DNA of 64,000 bases from Streptomyces sp. CG1 (GCF_041080625.1 NZ_CP163518.1:7433501-7497500), one strand, 5' to 3'; shown: positions 1 through 8,603, counted from the stretch's first letter. Notes: generated from the letters alone by a model not told the origin. Numbers and translations are program-made.

Positions 1-909
1 CTCTACAACGACATCCACGCCGCCTACCAGAACGCCCTGCGCCGGCGGATCGGCGGCACCCAGGCCCACGGCGACACCGCGGTCGCCATCCTCAACGCCT
101 GGTCGGCCACCCTCACCACGGTCACCGGCAACGCCGACCGCTTCCTGGCCGCCGGGATCTACGGCTACCAGTTCGCCAACGCCGCCGAACTGGTCCGCGA
201 GCACCCGGACTTCGCGTTCACGCGCTTCAAGAGGATGCTGCGCACGGTATTCCGCCCGATGAACATCGACTTCCTCACCCGGCACAACGGCGCGGTCATC
301 TCCAACTACTGGGCCAACTGGGACCTGTGCAACCTCGCCTCGCTGATGGCGATCGGCGTCCTCCTCGACGACCGCGCGACCTTCCGCCGCGCCGTCGCCT
401 ACCTCGAGCACGGCCAGGGCAACGGCGCCCTCAAGAACGCCATTCCCGTCCGCTACGACGCCCAGGGCCTCGCCCAGTGGCAGGAGAGCGGCCGTGACCA
501 GGGCCACACCGTGATGGGCATCGGACTGCTCGGCGCGATCTGCGAGATGGCCTGGAACCAGGGCGTCGACCTCTACGGCTACGACCACAACCGGTTCCTG
601 CACGCCGCCGAGTACGTCGCCCGCTACAACCTCGGCAAGGACGTGCCCTTCACCCCGTACGGCTGGCGGTCCGGCAACGGACACGGACAGTGGCGGGAGC
701 AGGCCGTGATCTCCGCCACGGCCCGTGGCGAGATCCGCCCCGTCTGGGAGATTCTGCACCACCACTACGCCCGCCGTCGCAGGCTCGTCACGCCGTATGT
801 CACGGCCATGGCCGAGAAGGTGCGCGCGGAGGGCGGGGGCGGCGACTACGGGCCCAACAGCGGCGGTTACGACCAGCTGGGCTTCGGGACGCTGCTCTAC
901 AGCAAGTGA
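1..909 (+). CDS. Alginate-lyase-family polysaccharide lyase, C-terminal part (5' end outside window)
   Basis: The frame is open from base 1 to the TGA at 907-909, giving 302 residues with no start in view, so the gene begins upstream. The segment RHNGAVISNYWANWDLCNLA, a run beginning GQGNGALKNAIP, and DQGHTVMGIGLLGAICEMAW look like the alpha-helical toroid core of the alginate lyase family (PF05426), whose members cleave uronate-containing polysaccharides by beta-elimination; the Asn, His and Tyr in such runs are typical of the site. The actual substrate cannot be told. The N-terminal export signal, if any, is not visible. Internal ATGs such as 235 are not the start, because coding continues upstream in the same frame. 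It ends 23 bases before the downstream sigma factor gene. Confidence 0.72.
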   Translation, partial: LYNDIHAAYQNALRRRIGGTQAHGDTAVAILNAWSATLTTVTGNADRFLAAGIYGYQFANAAELVREHPDFAFTRFKRMLRTVFRPMNIDFLTRHNGAVISNYWANWDLCNLASLMAIGVLLDDRATFRRAVAYLEHGQGNGALKNAIPVRYDAQGLAQWQESGRDQGHTVMGIGLLGAICEMAWNQGVDLYGYDHNRFLHAAEYVARYNLGKDVPFTPYGWRSGNGHGQWREQAVISATARGEIRPVWEILHHHYARRRRLVTPYVTAMAEKVRAEGGGGDYGPNSGGYDQLGFGTLLYSK

Positions 910-932
910 CACACGTACGGGAGTGTGGACCG

Positions 933-1787
933 GTGGACGAGCGGCACTGGCACGACACCGTCGCGGCCGCGCAGGCAGGAGACCGGCAGGCGCTGGACGA
1001 CCTGGTCGCGGGCTGGCTGCCGCTCGTCTACAACATCGTGGGCCGTGCGCTGAACGGCCATGCGGACGTCGACGACGTCGTCCAGGAGACCATGCTGCGC
1101 GCCGTCGGCAACCTCGGCTCGCTGCGCGACCCGGACCGCTTCCGGTCCTGGCTGGTGGCCATCGCCATGCGCCAGATCCGGGAGCGGGCGCGCCGCGGCT
1201 CCGCCCCCGGCCGGCTGTCCACCCCCACCGCTCACGACAGCGCCGACTTCGCCGAACTCGCCGTACTGCGGCTGCAGTTGGAGGGCCAGCGGCGCGAGGT
1301 CGTGGAGGCGGTGCGCTGGCTGGACGACGAGGACCGCCGGCTGCTGTCGCTGTGGTGGCTGGAGGTCGCCGGGGAGCTGACCCGGCGCGAGCTGGCCCAG
1401 GCCGTCGGGATCAGCCGGCAGCACGCCGCCGTGCGCGTCCAGCGGATGAAGGGGCGCCTGGAGACCGCGCGCGGGATCGTGCGAGCGCTGGACGGCGCCT
1501 GCCCCGAGCTGCGCGAGACACCGGCAAGGACTCCGCACCCGTCCCGCAGTACGTCACCCGGGCCACCCCGGCCGACCCGGCGACGGTGGCTCAGCGCTCG
1601 CGGGTCTAGTCAGGCGCCGTTGCGCAGGGCGTGGAGGGCGTCGACGCGGTTGGTCGTGATCGAGTCGACGCCCAGGTCCAGCAGGCGGCTCATCGAGCGG
1701 CGGGTGTCCGGGGTCCACACGGAGAGGAGACGGCCGTCGTGGTGGACGCGGGCCACCAGGTCCCGGCTCACCAGGGAGAAGCGGTAG
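933..1787 (+). CDS. Sigma-70 family (ECF-like) RNA polymerase sigma factor with abnormal 3' end
   Basis: The GTG at 933 follows GGGAG (919-923). Residues about 30-90 form sigma region 2 (VDDVVQETMLRAVGNL, then RFRSWLVAIAMRQIRERARR). A region-4 helix-turn-helix follows (LTRRELAQAVGISRQHAAVR), so it should direct RNA polymerase to a small promoter set. The uninterrupted frame runs to 1787 and would overlap the converging glycerophosphodiesterase gene by 178 bases. From about base 1515, however, the GC-rich third-position pattern moves to another frame. That frame ends at a TAG at 1607-1609, exactly abutting the neighbour's stop. A frameshift or internal deletion near 1510-1520 is therefore likely, and the true product probably ends near 1609. 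No anti-sigma gene lies beside it. Confidence 0.65.
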   Translation: MDERHWHDTVAAAQAGDRQALDDLVAGWLPLVYNIVGRALNGHADVDDVVQETMLRAVGNLGSLRDPDRFRSWLVAIAMRQIRERARRGSAPGRLSTPTAHDSADFAELAVLRLQLEGQRREVVEAVRWLDDEDRRLLSLWWLEVAGELTRRELAQAVGISRQHAAVRVQRMKGRLETARGIVRALDGACPELRETPARTPHPSRSTSPGPPRPTRRRWLSARGSSQAPLRRAWRASTRLVVIESTPRSSRRLIERRVSGVHTERRRPSWWTRATRSRLTREKR

Positions 1788-2305
1788 TTGAGCCAGCGGG
1801 GGCGGACCGCGTCCAGCAGCGCGGGCCGGGGCGGGGCGAGGGTCGTCCAGGTCAGGGCGATCTCGGCGGCCGGGTCGGCGGCGCGGACGGCGAGCATGGC
1901 CTCGGCGCCCGCGCAGTAGTACACCCGCTCGCCGGCCCCGCTCTGCCGGATCACGTCCACCACCCGGTCCGCCATCCGCCGGTCGACGCGCCCGCACAGG
2001 TCCACCATCACCCGGCTGTCGCCGGTCGCCGCCAGCGCCTCGGCCAGCGTCGGCACGCCGCCCGCCGTGAGCCCGCGCACCTCCTCGGCGGACAGCGCGG
2101 CCAGCGGCCGGTCGAGTTCCCACAGCCGCTTGAGCGTGTCGTCGTGCAGCAGCACGGGGACGCCGTCGCGGGTGAGCCGTACGTCGATCTCGACCGCGTC
2201 CGCGCCCCGGTCGAGCGCGGAACGCAGCGAGTCGACGGTGTTCTCACGGAAGCGGTAGGGGTCGCCGCGGTGGGCCACGGCGGTCACGGTCTGCATGACC
2301 CCCAT
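1610..2305 (-). CDS. Glycerophosphodiester phosphodiesterase
   Basis: This 231-residue protein has the GDPD signature: AHRGDPYRFRENT near residues 11-23, then EIDVRLTRDGVPVLLHDD with the metal-binding Glu/Asp and catalytic His. It should hydrolyse glycerophosphodiesters to glycerol-3-phosphate and an alcohol. It has no signal peptide, so it resembles the cytoplasmic UgpQ type rather than periplasmic GlpQ. Two starts are possible, ATG at 2305 or ATG at 2296; the protein core begins just after either, and neither has a clear ribosome site. It lies 22 bases after the deaminase gene on the same strand and may be cotranscribed with it. Length is normal for the short bacterial subfamily. Confidence 0.85.
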   Translation of the reverse strand: MGVMQTVTAVAHRGDPYRFRENTVDSLRSALDRGADAVEIDVRLTRDGVPVLLHDDTLKRLWELDRPLAALSAEEVRGLTAGGVPTLAEALAATGDSRVMVDLCGRVDRRMADRVVDVIRQSGAGERVYYCAGAEAMLAVRAADPAAEIALTWTTLAPPRPALLDAVRPRWLNYRFSLVSRDLVARVHHDGRLLSVWTPDTRRSMSRLLDLGVDSITTNRVDALHALRNGA

Positions 2306-2327
2306 TGTGGTGTGCGTACCGCTCGGG

Positions 2328-3395
2328 TCAGGAGGCGAGCCAGGTGCTGGTGTACGTGTCGATCTCGGCCGTGATCCGGGCCTTGCCCTCGGCGTCCAGG
2401 AAGGACGCCTCCACCGAGTTCTTGGCGAGGCCGGCCACGCCCCGCTCGTCCAGGTCGAGCAGCCGGGCGGCCACCGCGTACTCGTTGTTCAGGTCGGTGC
2501 CGAACATCGGCGGGTCGTCGGAGTTGATCGTGACCAGGACCCCGGCCCGCGTGAACTCCTTGACCGGGTGCTCGTCCAGGGTGCGCACCGCGCGGGTGGC
2601 GATGTTCGAGGTCGGGCAGACCTCCAGCGGGATGCGGTGCTCGGCGAGGTGGGCGAGCAGCCGGGGGTCCTGCGCCGAGCTGGTGCCGTGCCCGATGCGC
2701 TCGGCACGCAGCTCGTTCAGCGCGTCCCACACCGTCTCCGGGCCGGTCGTCTCGCCGGCGTGCGGCACGGAGTGCAGACCGGCGGCGATGGCCCGGTCGA
2801 AGTACGGCTTGAACTGCGGCCGGGGCACGCCGATCTCGGGCCCGCCGAGCCCGAAGGAGACGAGTCCCTCGGGGCGGATCCGGTCGTCGGTGGCGAGGCG
2901 GGCGGTCTCCTCGGCGGACTCGAGACCCGCCTCCCCGGGGATGTCGAAGCACCAGCGCAGTACGGTCCCGAACTCGGCCTCGGCCGCCTTGCGGGCGTCC
3001 TCGATCGCCGCCATGAAGGCCAGCTCGTCGATGCCGCGCCGGGTGGAGGAGAAGGGCGTGACGGTCAGCTCGGCGTAGCGCACCTGCTGCCGGGCCAGGT
3101 CACGGGCCACCTCGAAGGTCAGCAGCCGGATGTCCTCCGGGGTGCGGATCAGGTCGACGACCGACAGATACACGTCGATGAAGTGGGCGAAGTCGGTGAA
3201 GGTGAAGAACTCGGCCAGGGCCTCGGGGTCGGCGGGGACCTTGGAGTCGGGGTGGCGGGCGGCCAGTTCCGAGACGATGCGCGGGGAGGCGGAGCCGACG
3301 TGGTGGACGTGCAGTTCGGCCTTGGGCAGTCCGGCGATGAAGGTCCGCAGATCGCGGTCGGCGGTGCCGGCGGCCGGTACGGAGCTGTCGGTCAT
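2328..3395 (-). CDS. add: Adenosine deaminase family protein (possibly aminodeoxyfutalosine deaminase)
   Basis: This 355-residue amidohydrolase has the full zinc deaminase motif set: HVH at 29-31, HAGE at 212-215, IGHG at 234-237 and the SDDP pair at 292-295. A start at ATG 3395 is supported by GGGGAGG about six bases upstream. The family deaminates adenosine to inosine. The HVHHVGSAS variant at the first metal site is typical of an actinomycete subgroup. I recall that the S. coelicolor protein from this chromosomal place was linked to deamination of 6-amino-6-deoxyfutalosine in the futalosine menaquinone pathway, so adenosine may not be the main substrate. No other menaquinone gene lies nearby. 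It is followed closely by the phosphodiesterase gene. Confidence 0.88.
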   Translation of the reverse strand: MTDSSVPAAGTADRDLRTFIAGLPKAELHVHHVGSASPRIVSELAARHPDSKVPADPEALAEFFTFTDFAHFIDVYLSVVDLIRTPEDIRLLTFEVARDLARQQVRYAELTVTPFSSTRRGIDELAFMAAIEDARKAAEAEFGTVLRWCFDIPGEAGLESAEETARLATDDRIRPEGLVSFGLGGPEIGVPRPQFKPYFDRAIAAGLHSVPHAGETTGPETVWDALNELRAERIGHGTSSAQDPRLLAHLAEHRIPLEVCPTSNIATRAVRTLDEHPVKEFTRAGVLVTINSDDPPMFGTDLNNEYAVAARLLDLDERGVAGLAKNSVEASFLDAEGKARITAEIDTYTSTWLAS

Positions 3396-3589
3396 GGGGT
3401 CCTCCCCGGGAAGGGCGCCCGCGGAGCGAGGTCCGTGATGCGGAGTCCGTCGTGCGGGCGCGGTGATCGGCTGATCGGTGGCGCGGGATCATCGTAGGCG
3501 GGCGGCGGAACGGGCGGCGGGACCGGGCCGCAGTGGTGCGGAGGCGAGGCCGTAGCATGGCGGGACGAACGACCGAGGGGGACACACCC

Positions 3590-4330
3590 GTGAGCCACGG
3601 AGCACAGCCGAGTGGAGCCTCGGGGGGCGACTACAACCCGTGGGCGCCGCCCGAGCACCGGACTTCACTGGAGAAGAAGCCGGCCGAGGTGCAGAATCAG
3701 CCGCCCGGACAGCCGCCGTCCGTGCACGACCAGGCGACCATGACCTCCCTGCCGGCCGACGGCTTCCCCCCGCCCGTGTCCGCCCCTGGCTACACTCCGC
3801 CCGCGCCGCATCCGGGCTTCGCCCCGCCGGCCGCCTCCGGTTTCGGCGTACCGGGCGCGGCCACGGTGGGCGCCGAGGCAGTGCCGCCTCCGCCGATCGC
3901 GCCCTCGGGCCCCGGCATACCCGCACCACCCGCTTCCGGTGGCTACGGCTACCCCGGCTACCCCGCGGGCTACGGCTGGCCCGGTATGCCGATGGCCCCG
4001 CAGAACGGCATGGGCGTCGCGGCGCTGGTGCTCGGCATCCTCTCGATCTGTCTGTTCTGCCTGTACGGCGTGGTCTCCCTGGTGCTGGGCATCCTCGCGG
4101 TGGTCTTCGGCATCAAGGGCCGCCGACGGGCCGAGCGCGGCGAGGCCACCAACCACGGCCAGGCCCAGGCGGGTCTGATCATGGGCATCATCGGGATCAT
4201 CCTCGGCATCGCCGTGATCGTCCTGCTCGCGATCGGCATCACGACCGCCATTCGCGAGGGCAGCACGCACTCCGACCCGTACGACGACTCCGCCCTCGGC
4301 GTCTCGGTGACGGTGGCCGCCGGCCGCTGA
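3590..4330 (+). CDS. DUF4190 domain membrane protein with Pro/Gly-rich N terminus
   Basis: The GTG at 3590 is preceded by GAGGGGGA at the right distance, which I prefer to the upstream in-frame start at 3533. The 246-residue product has about 135 residues of Pro/Gly/Ala/Tyr-rich cytoplasmic or linker sequence. A DUF4190 module follows: a hydrophobic hairpin near residues 140-170 (VAALVLGILSICLFC and on), a basic GIKGRRRAERGEA turn, then a second hydrophobic segment. The function of DUF4190 is unknown; such proteins are common and multicopy in Streptomyces. A second, shorter member of the same family lies 105 bases downstream in the same direction, suggesting local duplication. Confidence 0.75.
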   Translation: MSHGAQPSGASGGDYNPWAPPEHRTSLEKKPAEVQNQPPGQPPSVHDQATMTSLPADGFPPPVSAPGYTPPAPHPGFAPPAASGFGVPGAATVGAEAVPPPPIAPSGPGIPAPPASGGYGYPGYPAGYGWPGMPMAPQNGMGVAALVLGILSICLFCLYGVVSLVLGILAVVFGIKGRRRAERGEATNHGQAQAGLIMGIIGIILGIAVIVLLAIGITTAIREGSTHSDPYDDSALGVSVTVAAGR

Positions 4331-4435
4331 ATCCGCCGGAACACGGCCTTCCGGAACCGTCGGCCGGAACCCGCCCTCTCCTCCTGTGTCCTGCCATTAC
4401 GATGCCTTGACTGTCAACGGAGGGGAAAGCACTTC

Positions 4436-4897
4436 ATGTCCAACATCAACCCCGAAGCCGGGGGCTTCGGCCCGCCGGCCCCGCAGCAGCCGCCGGGATA
4501 CGGATACCCGCAGCAGCCCGGGCCCGGCTACGGCTACCCCCAGTCGGGGCCGGGGCCGTCCTACCCGGCCGCGCCGCCCGGGGCCTACCCGCAGCCCTCC
4601 GGCTATGGGATGTTGATGCAGCCGAGCAACGGCATGGGCACCACGGGACTGGTGCTGGGCATCATCGGGGTGGTCTGCAGCATCACCGTCTTCATGGAAA
4701 TCCTCGGGATGATCCTGGGCATCCTGGCGATCATCTTCGGTGCCATCGGCAGGGGTAAGGCCAACCGGGGTGAGGCCAACAACAAGGGCGCGGCGACCGC
4801 CGGTCTCGTCTGCGGCATCATCGCCACCGTGCTCCTGCCGCTGCTGGTCTTCGTGTTCTTGGCGAGCCTCGTCGGCGGGGTCGGCGCCGCGTCCTAG
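4436..4897 (+). CDS. DUF4190 domain membrane protein, short paralogue
   Basis: This 153-residue protein starts at ATG 4436, with GGAGGGGA about ten bases upstream. The first 55 residues are a GYGYPQQPGPGYGYP-type repeat. Then come NGMGTTGLVLGIIGVV, a second membrane segment, a GRGKANRGEANNKG turn and a last hydrophobic helix. The architecture and the turn motif match the preceding gene, so the two are probably paralogues. Function is unknown; a role at the membrane with a flexible Gly/Pro/Tyr tail is all that can be said. A strong hairpin follows the stop. Confidence 0.75.
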   Translation: MSNINPEAGGFGPPAPQQPPGYGYPQQPGPGYGYPQSGPGPSYPAAPPGAYPQPSGYGMLMQPSNGMGTTGLVLGIIGVVCSITVFMEILGMILGILAIIFGAIGRGKANRGEANNKGAATAGLVCGIIATVLLPLLVFVFLASLVGGVGAAS

Positions 4898-4919
4898 CCT
4901 GCGCCGATTCATCGGTTTC

Positions 4920-4943
4920 GGGGCCGGCCTCGGGGCCGGCCCC
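4920..4943. terminator. Bidirectional terminator hairpin between convergent genes
   Basis: GGGGCCGGCC (4920-4929) and GGCCGGCCCC (4934-4943) form a perfect ten-base stem with a TCGG loop, between the stop of the DUF4190 gene and the stop of the converging NADAR gene. There is no clear T tract, as is usual for Streptomyces terminators. Confidence 0.65.
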
Positions 4944-5531
4944 TCAGCTCCCGGCCGCCGACAGCCGCTCACGCGCCTCCATCAGCGCGAACCCCAGCAG
5001 ATTCGGCCCCCGCCACCGCTCCGGATCCGAGGCCGCCGCATCGTCCGCCGCGAGGCCGATGCCCCACACCCGGTCCACGGGACTGGCCTCCACCAGGACA
5101 CGGTCACCGGTACCCAGCAGGAACGCCCGCAGTTCCTCGTCCGCCGCGAACTTGTGCACGCTGCCCTCGACCACGATCCGGAAGCGCTCCCGCTCCCATA
5201 TCGCCTCGTCGAAGCCGCGCACCAGCCGCCCCGCCTTCTTCGCCGCGGCGGGATGCGCCGCGGCCAGGACCCGCCGCTCCGCCTCCGCGTCCTCGAAGAG
5301 CCGTGCCTTGCCCGCCATCATCCAGTGCTCGGCCGTCGCGTATTCCACCCCGTCCACCACGAAGGGCGACGGCCACCACTGGCTCAGACAGCTCGCGCCG
5401 ATCCTGCCGTCCGGCCTCGGCCGGTGCCCCCAGAAGTGCAGGTACTTCACCCTGGCCCCGGCCCGGACCTCGCTGATCAGGGCTTCCACCCCGTCGATCT
5501 TCCCCATGCACGCGAGTCTGGCACGCACCAC
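4944..5531 (-). CDS. NADAR family protein (YbiA-like)
   Basis: The product has the NADAR fold signatures: KYLHFWGHRP, ASCLSQWWPSPF, EYATAEHWMMAGKARLF, and near the end DRVWGIGL followed by NLLGFALMEARERL. YbiA/NADAR proteins cleave the N-glycosidic bond of reactive riboflavin precursors or of ADP-ribose derivatives; which activity applies here is not decidable from sequence. The start is uncertain. GTG 5531 has GGAG five bases upstream. GTG 5537 is too close to that site. ATG 5507 has no ribosome site but is where I would expect the conserved MGKIDG start of relatives. Length (about 187-195 residues) is normal. It is transcribed away from the polyamine operon and converges on the DUF4190 pair. 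Confidence 0.8.
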   Translation of the reverse strand: MVRARLACMGKIDGVEALISEVRAGARVKYLHFWGHRPRPDGRIGASCLSQWWPSPFVVDGVEYATAEHWMMAGKARLFEDAEAERRVLAAAHPAAAKKAGRLVRGFDEAIWERERFRIVVEGSVHKFAADEELRAFLLGTGDRVLVEASPVDRVWGIGLAADDAAASDPERWRGPNLLGFALMEARERLSAAGS

Positions 5532-5579
5532 TGACACTCCGTCCGCCCTTTTCCGTCTCCACTCGACACCTGGTCGACA

Positions 5580-5623
5580 GATTCCGTCGCGTAACCAAAA
5601 GGCAACAACGGAATCACTTGTTG
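5580..5623. promoter_or_regulatory. Nested inverted repeats, candidate operator of the polyamine operon
   Basis: Two inverted repeats interlock here. GATTCCGT (5580-5587) is matched by ACGGAATC (5608-5615), and CAACAA (5603-5608) by TTGTTG (5618-5623). The second reaches into the proposed -35 element, so a bound repressor would block it. The binding protein is unknown. Confidence 0.4.
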
Positions 5624-5646
5624 GAGTCCTATTGCTCTGTCAGGAT
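5618..5646 (+). promoter_or_regulatory. Candidate promoter of the polyamine operon
   Basis: TTGTTG (5618-5623), a 17-base spacer and CAGGAT (5641-5646) resemble the main Streptomyces vegetative promoter (TTGACR, TAGRRT). The start codon at 5719 lies about 65 bases downstream of the expected start of transcription. Confidence 0.35.
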
Positions 5647-5718
5647 CGGCACTCAAATCGAGCTGGAGCTACGCCACCCACCCCCCCCGGGACGGGGCGA
5701 ACGGCGGAGGAGAGCGAC

Positions 5719-7254
5719 ATGCACAACCCGGGCACCGCCACCCCGGAACGATTCCCCGCACAGGACCGATTCGCCGATGGCGCGCAGTTCATCGCCGGTC
5801 GCCTGACCAAGGGCACCTCGGGCCGCAGCCACGCCGTGGTCGACCCCGCCACCGGCGCGGAGGCGTACACCTATGAGCTGGCCGGTGCCGACGACGTCGA
5901 CGCCGCCGTCGCCGCCGCGCGCGAGGCCTTCCCGGGCTGGTCCTCGGCCACCCCCGGCGAGCGCTCCGACGCCCTGCACCGGTTCGCCGCCGTGCTCGCC
6001 GACCGCGTCGAGGACTTCGCGCGCGCCGAGTCGCTGCAGTGCGGCAAGCCGCTGAAGCTGACCCGTGAGTTCGACGTTCCGGGGACCATCGACAACACCG
6101 CCTTCTTCGCGGGCGCCGCCCGGCATCTGCAGGGGCAGTCCGCCGGTGAGTACTCGGGCGACCACACGTCGTACATCCGGCGCGAGCCGATCGGTGTCGT
6201 CGGGTCCATCGCGCCGTGGAACTACCCGCTGCAGATGGCCGCCTGGAAGATCCTTCCGGCAATCGCCGCGGGCAACACCATCGTGCTGAAGCCCGCCGAG
6301 CTGACCCCGCTCACCTCACTGCTCTTCGCGCAGGCCGCCACGGACGCCGGTATCCCGGACGGGGTCATCAATATCGTCACCGGGACCGGGCGGGAGGCCG
6401 GGGAGCGCCTCGTCGGGCACCCCGACGTGGCCATGACCTCCTTCACCGGGTCCACCGCCGTCGGCAAGCGCGTCGCCGAGGTCGCCACCGCCACCGTCAA
6501 GCGGCTGCACCTGGAACTGGGCGGCAAGGCGCCCTTCGTCGTCTTCGACGACGCCGATCTGGACGCCGCTGTCCACGGGGCCGTCGCCGGGTCGCTCATC
6601 AACACCGGCCAGGACTGCACGGCTGCCACGCGCGTGTATGTGCAGCGACCGCTCTACGAGGCCTTCGTGGAGCAGACCGCCGCACTCATGGAAACCGTGC
6701 GGCTCGGGGACCCCTTCGCCGCGGGCACCGACCTCGGCCCGCTCATCTCGCACGTCCAGCGGGACCGGGTGGCGGGGTTCGTGGACCGGGCACGTGGCTA
6801 CGCGCGCGTGGTGACCGGCGGCGAGGCGCCGCAGGGCGACCTGGCGAAGGGCGCCTACTACCGGCCGACGCTGATCGCCGACGCCGCCCAGGACAGCGAG
6901 ATCGTCCAGTCCGAGATCTTCGGCCCGGTGCTGGTCGTACTGCCGTTCGACCATGATGATGAGGGCATCCGGCTGGCCAACGACACCCCGTACGGCCTCG
7001 CCGCCTCCGCGTGGAGCGGCAACGTGTACCGCGCGAACCGCGCCACCCGTGAGATCAAGGCGGGCTGTGTGTGGATCAACGACCACATCCCGATCATCAG
7101 CGAGATGCCGCACGGCGGCTACAAGGCCTCCGGCTTCGGCAAGGACATGTCGGCGTACTCCTTCGAGGAGTACACGCAGGTCAAACACGTAATGTTCGAC
7201 AATACGGCGGTCGCCCGCAAGGACTGGCACCGCACGATCTTCGGGGACCGGTAG
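5719..7254 (+). CDS. Gamma-aminobutyraldehyde dehydrogenase
   Basis: This 511-residue NAD(P)-dependent aldehyde dehydrogenase starts at ATG 5719, behind GGAGGAG (5706-5712). The catalytic Cys is in NTGQDCTAATRV (Cys300) and the general base is in LHLELGGKAP (Glu266). SIAPWNYPLQMAAWKI and IVLKPAELTPLTSL line the cofactor site. The tail HGGYKASGFGKDMSAYSFEE is typical of the aminobutyraldehyde/betaine aldehyde group. It should oxidise 4-aminobutanal from putrescine to GABA. It is the first gene of a run with spermidine/putrescine transporter genes and an FAD amine oxidase, which supports this substrate. A candidate promoter and operator lie upstream. Confidence 0.88.
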   Translation: MHNPGTATPERFPAQDRFADGAQFIAGRLTKGTSGRSHAVVDPATGAEAYTYELAGADDVDAAVAAAREAFPGWSSATPGERSDALHRFAAVLADRVEDFARAESLQCGKPLKLTREFDVPGTIDNTAFFAGAARHLQGQSAGEYSGDHTSYIRREPIGVVGSIAPWNYPLQMAAWKILPAIAAGNTIVLKPAELTPLTSLLFAQAATDAGIPDGVINIVTGTGREAGERLVGHPDVAMTSFTGSTAVGKRVAEVATATVKRLHLELGGKAPFVVFDDADLDAAVHGAVAGSLINTGQDCTAATRVYVQRPLYEAFVEQTAALMETVRLGDPFAAGTDLGPLISHVQRDRVAGFVDRARGYARVVTGGEAPQGDLAKGAYYRPTLIADAAQDSEIVQSEIFGPVLVVLPFDHDDEGIRLANDTPYGLAASAWSGNVYRANRATREIKAGCVWINDHIPIISEMPHGGYKASGFGKDMSAYSFEEYTQVKHVMFDNTAVARKDWHRTIFGDR

Positions 7255-7355
7255 CAACCGTCGTCCGGCGACGCCGGACATCACACACGGCTGCTGCCGG
7301 GTTGACGATCCGGCCCCGACCAGGCCGACCCTCCCTCCGAAAGGGCACCACGCGC

Positions 7356-8603
7356 ATGGAGCAGTACGAGCCCGACCGCCTGACGCCGGTCGAAGCCGCC
7401 GCGGTACGGCGCAGTCTCCGTAACGGCCGCGCCGCCATGACCCGCCGCTCGCTACTGCGCGCCTCCGCGGGCGGCGCGCTGGCGGTCGGCGGACTGGGGG
7501 CGCTGAGCGCCTGCGGGATCCCCCCGGCGAACAAGTCGCAGGGCGGCGTCTCCGCCGACGACCACTCGGCCACGGAGAAGGTCGTCAACTTCTCCAACTG
7601 GCCCGAGTACATCGACGTGGACGCCAAGGGCAAGAGCCATCCCACGCTCGACGCGTTCGCCCGGCAGACCGGCATCCAGGTCAAGTACACCGAGGACATC
7701 AACGACAACGACGAGTTCTTCGGCAAGATCCAGCCGCAGCTCGCCGCCGGCCAGGACACCGGCCGTGACCTCATCGTGCTCACCGACTGGCTGGCCGCCC
7801 GCATGATCCGGCTGGGCTACGTCCAGAGACTGGACCCGTCCCACCTGCCGCACGCCTTCGCCAATCTGTCGGACCAGTTCCGCGCCCCTGACTGGGACCC
7901 GGGCCGCGCCTACTCCTACCCCTGGCAGGGCGTGTCGACCATCATCGCGTTCAACAAGAAGGCCCTGAACGGCATCGAGGTGAAGTCGGTCTCCGACCTG
8001 CTGGACAACCCCAAGCTCAAGGGCCGGGTCGGCTTCCTCACCGAGATGCGCGACAGCATCGGCATGACCATGCTCGACATGGGCAAGGACCCGGCGAAGT
8101 TCACCGACGACGACTTCGACGCGGTGATCGCCCGTCTGCAGAAGGCCGTCGACAAGGGCCAGATCCGCCGCTTCACCGGCAACGACTACACCTCGGACCT
8201 CTCCAAGGGCGACTTCGCCGCGTGCATCGCCTGGGGCGGCGACGTCGTCCAGCTCCAGGCGGCCAGCCCGGACGTCGGTTATGTCATCCCCGACAGCGGC
8301 TACATGACCTCGACCGACAACATGCTGATCCCCAACAAGGCGCGCCACAAGACGAACGCCGAGCGGCTCATCGACTACTTCTACGAGCCCCAGCCTGCCG
8401 CCGAACTGGCCGCGTACATCAACTACGTGAGCCCCGTCGCGGGAGTGCAGCCCTATCTTGCGAAGATCGACAAATCGGCGGCGAGCAATCCGCTGATCAT
8501 TCCCGACAAGGCCATGCAGGCGAAGTCCCACTCCTTCCGCGCGCTGACGCAGAAGGAAGAGACGGCCTACCAGCAGAAGTTCTCGAAGCTCACAGGGGCG
8601 TGA
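7356..8603 (+). CDS. potD: Spermidine/putrescine ABC transporter substrate-binding lipoprotein
   Basis: The product has 415 residues with a twin-arginine motif (TRRSLL, Arg30-Arg31), a hydrophobic stretch and a lipobox LSAC with lipidated Cys53. It is probably exported by Tat and anchored outside the membrane. The mature part begins VVNFSNWPEYIDVD, the hallmark of PotD/PotF polyamine receptors. It also has YSYPWQGVSTIIAFNKKAL and YMTSTDNMLIPNKARH, typical of the group. It captures putrescine or spermidine and passes it to PotB/PotC. The start at ATG 7356 follows a weak GAAAGGG. Its stop overlaps the start of the ATPase gene, so the genes are translationally coupled. Confidence 0.9.
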   Translation: MEQYEPDRLTPVEAAAVRRSLRNGRAAMTRRSLLRASAGGALAVGGLGALSACGIPPANKSQGGVSADDHSATEKVVNFSNWPEYIDVDAKGKSHPTLDAFARQTGIQVKYTEDINDNDEFFGKIQPQLAAGQDTGRDLIVLTDWLAARMIRLGYVQRLDPSHLPHAFANLSDQFRAPDWDPGRAYSYPWQGVSTIIAFNKKALNGIEVKSVSDLLDNPKLKGRVGFLTEMRDSIGMTMLDMGKDPAKFTDDDFDAVIARLQKAVDKGQIRRFTGNDYTSDLSKGDFAACIAWGGDVVQLQAASPDVGYVIPDSGYMTSTDNMLIPNKARHKTNAERLIDYFYEPQPAAELAAYINYVSPVAGVQPYLAKIDKSAASNPLIIPDKAMQAKSHSFRALTQKEETAYQQKFSKLTGA

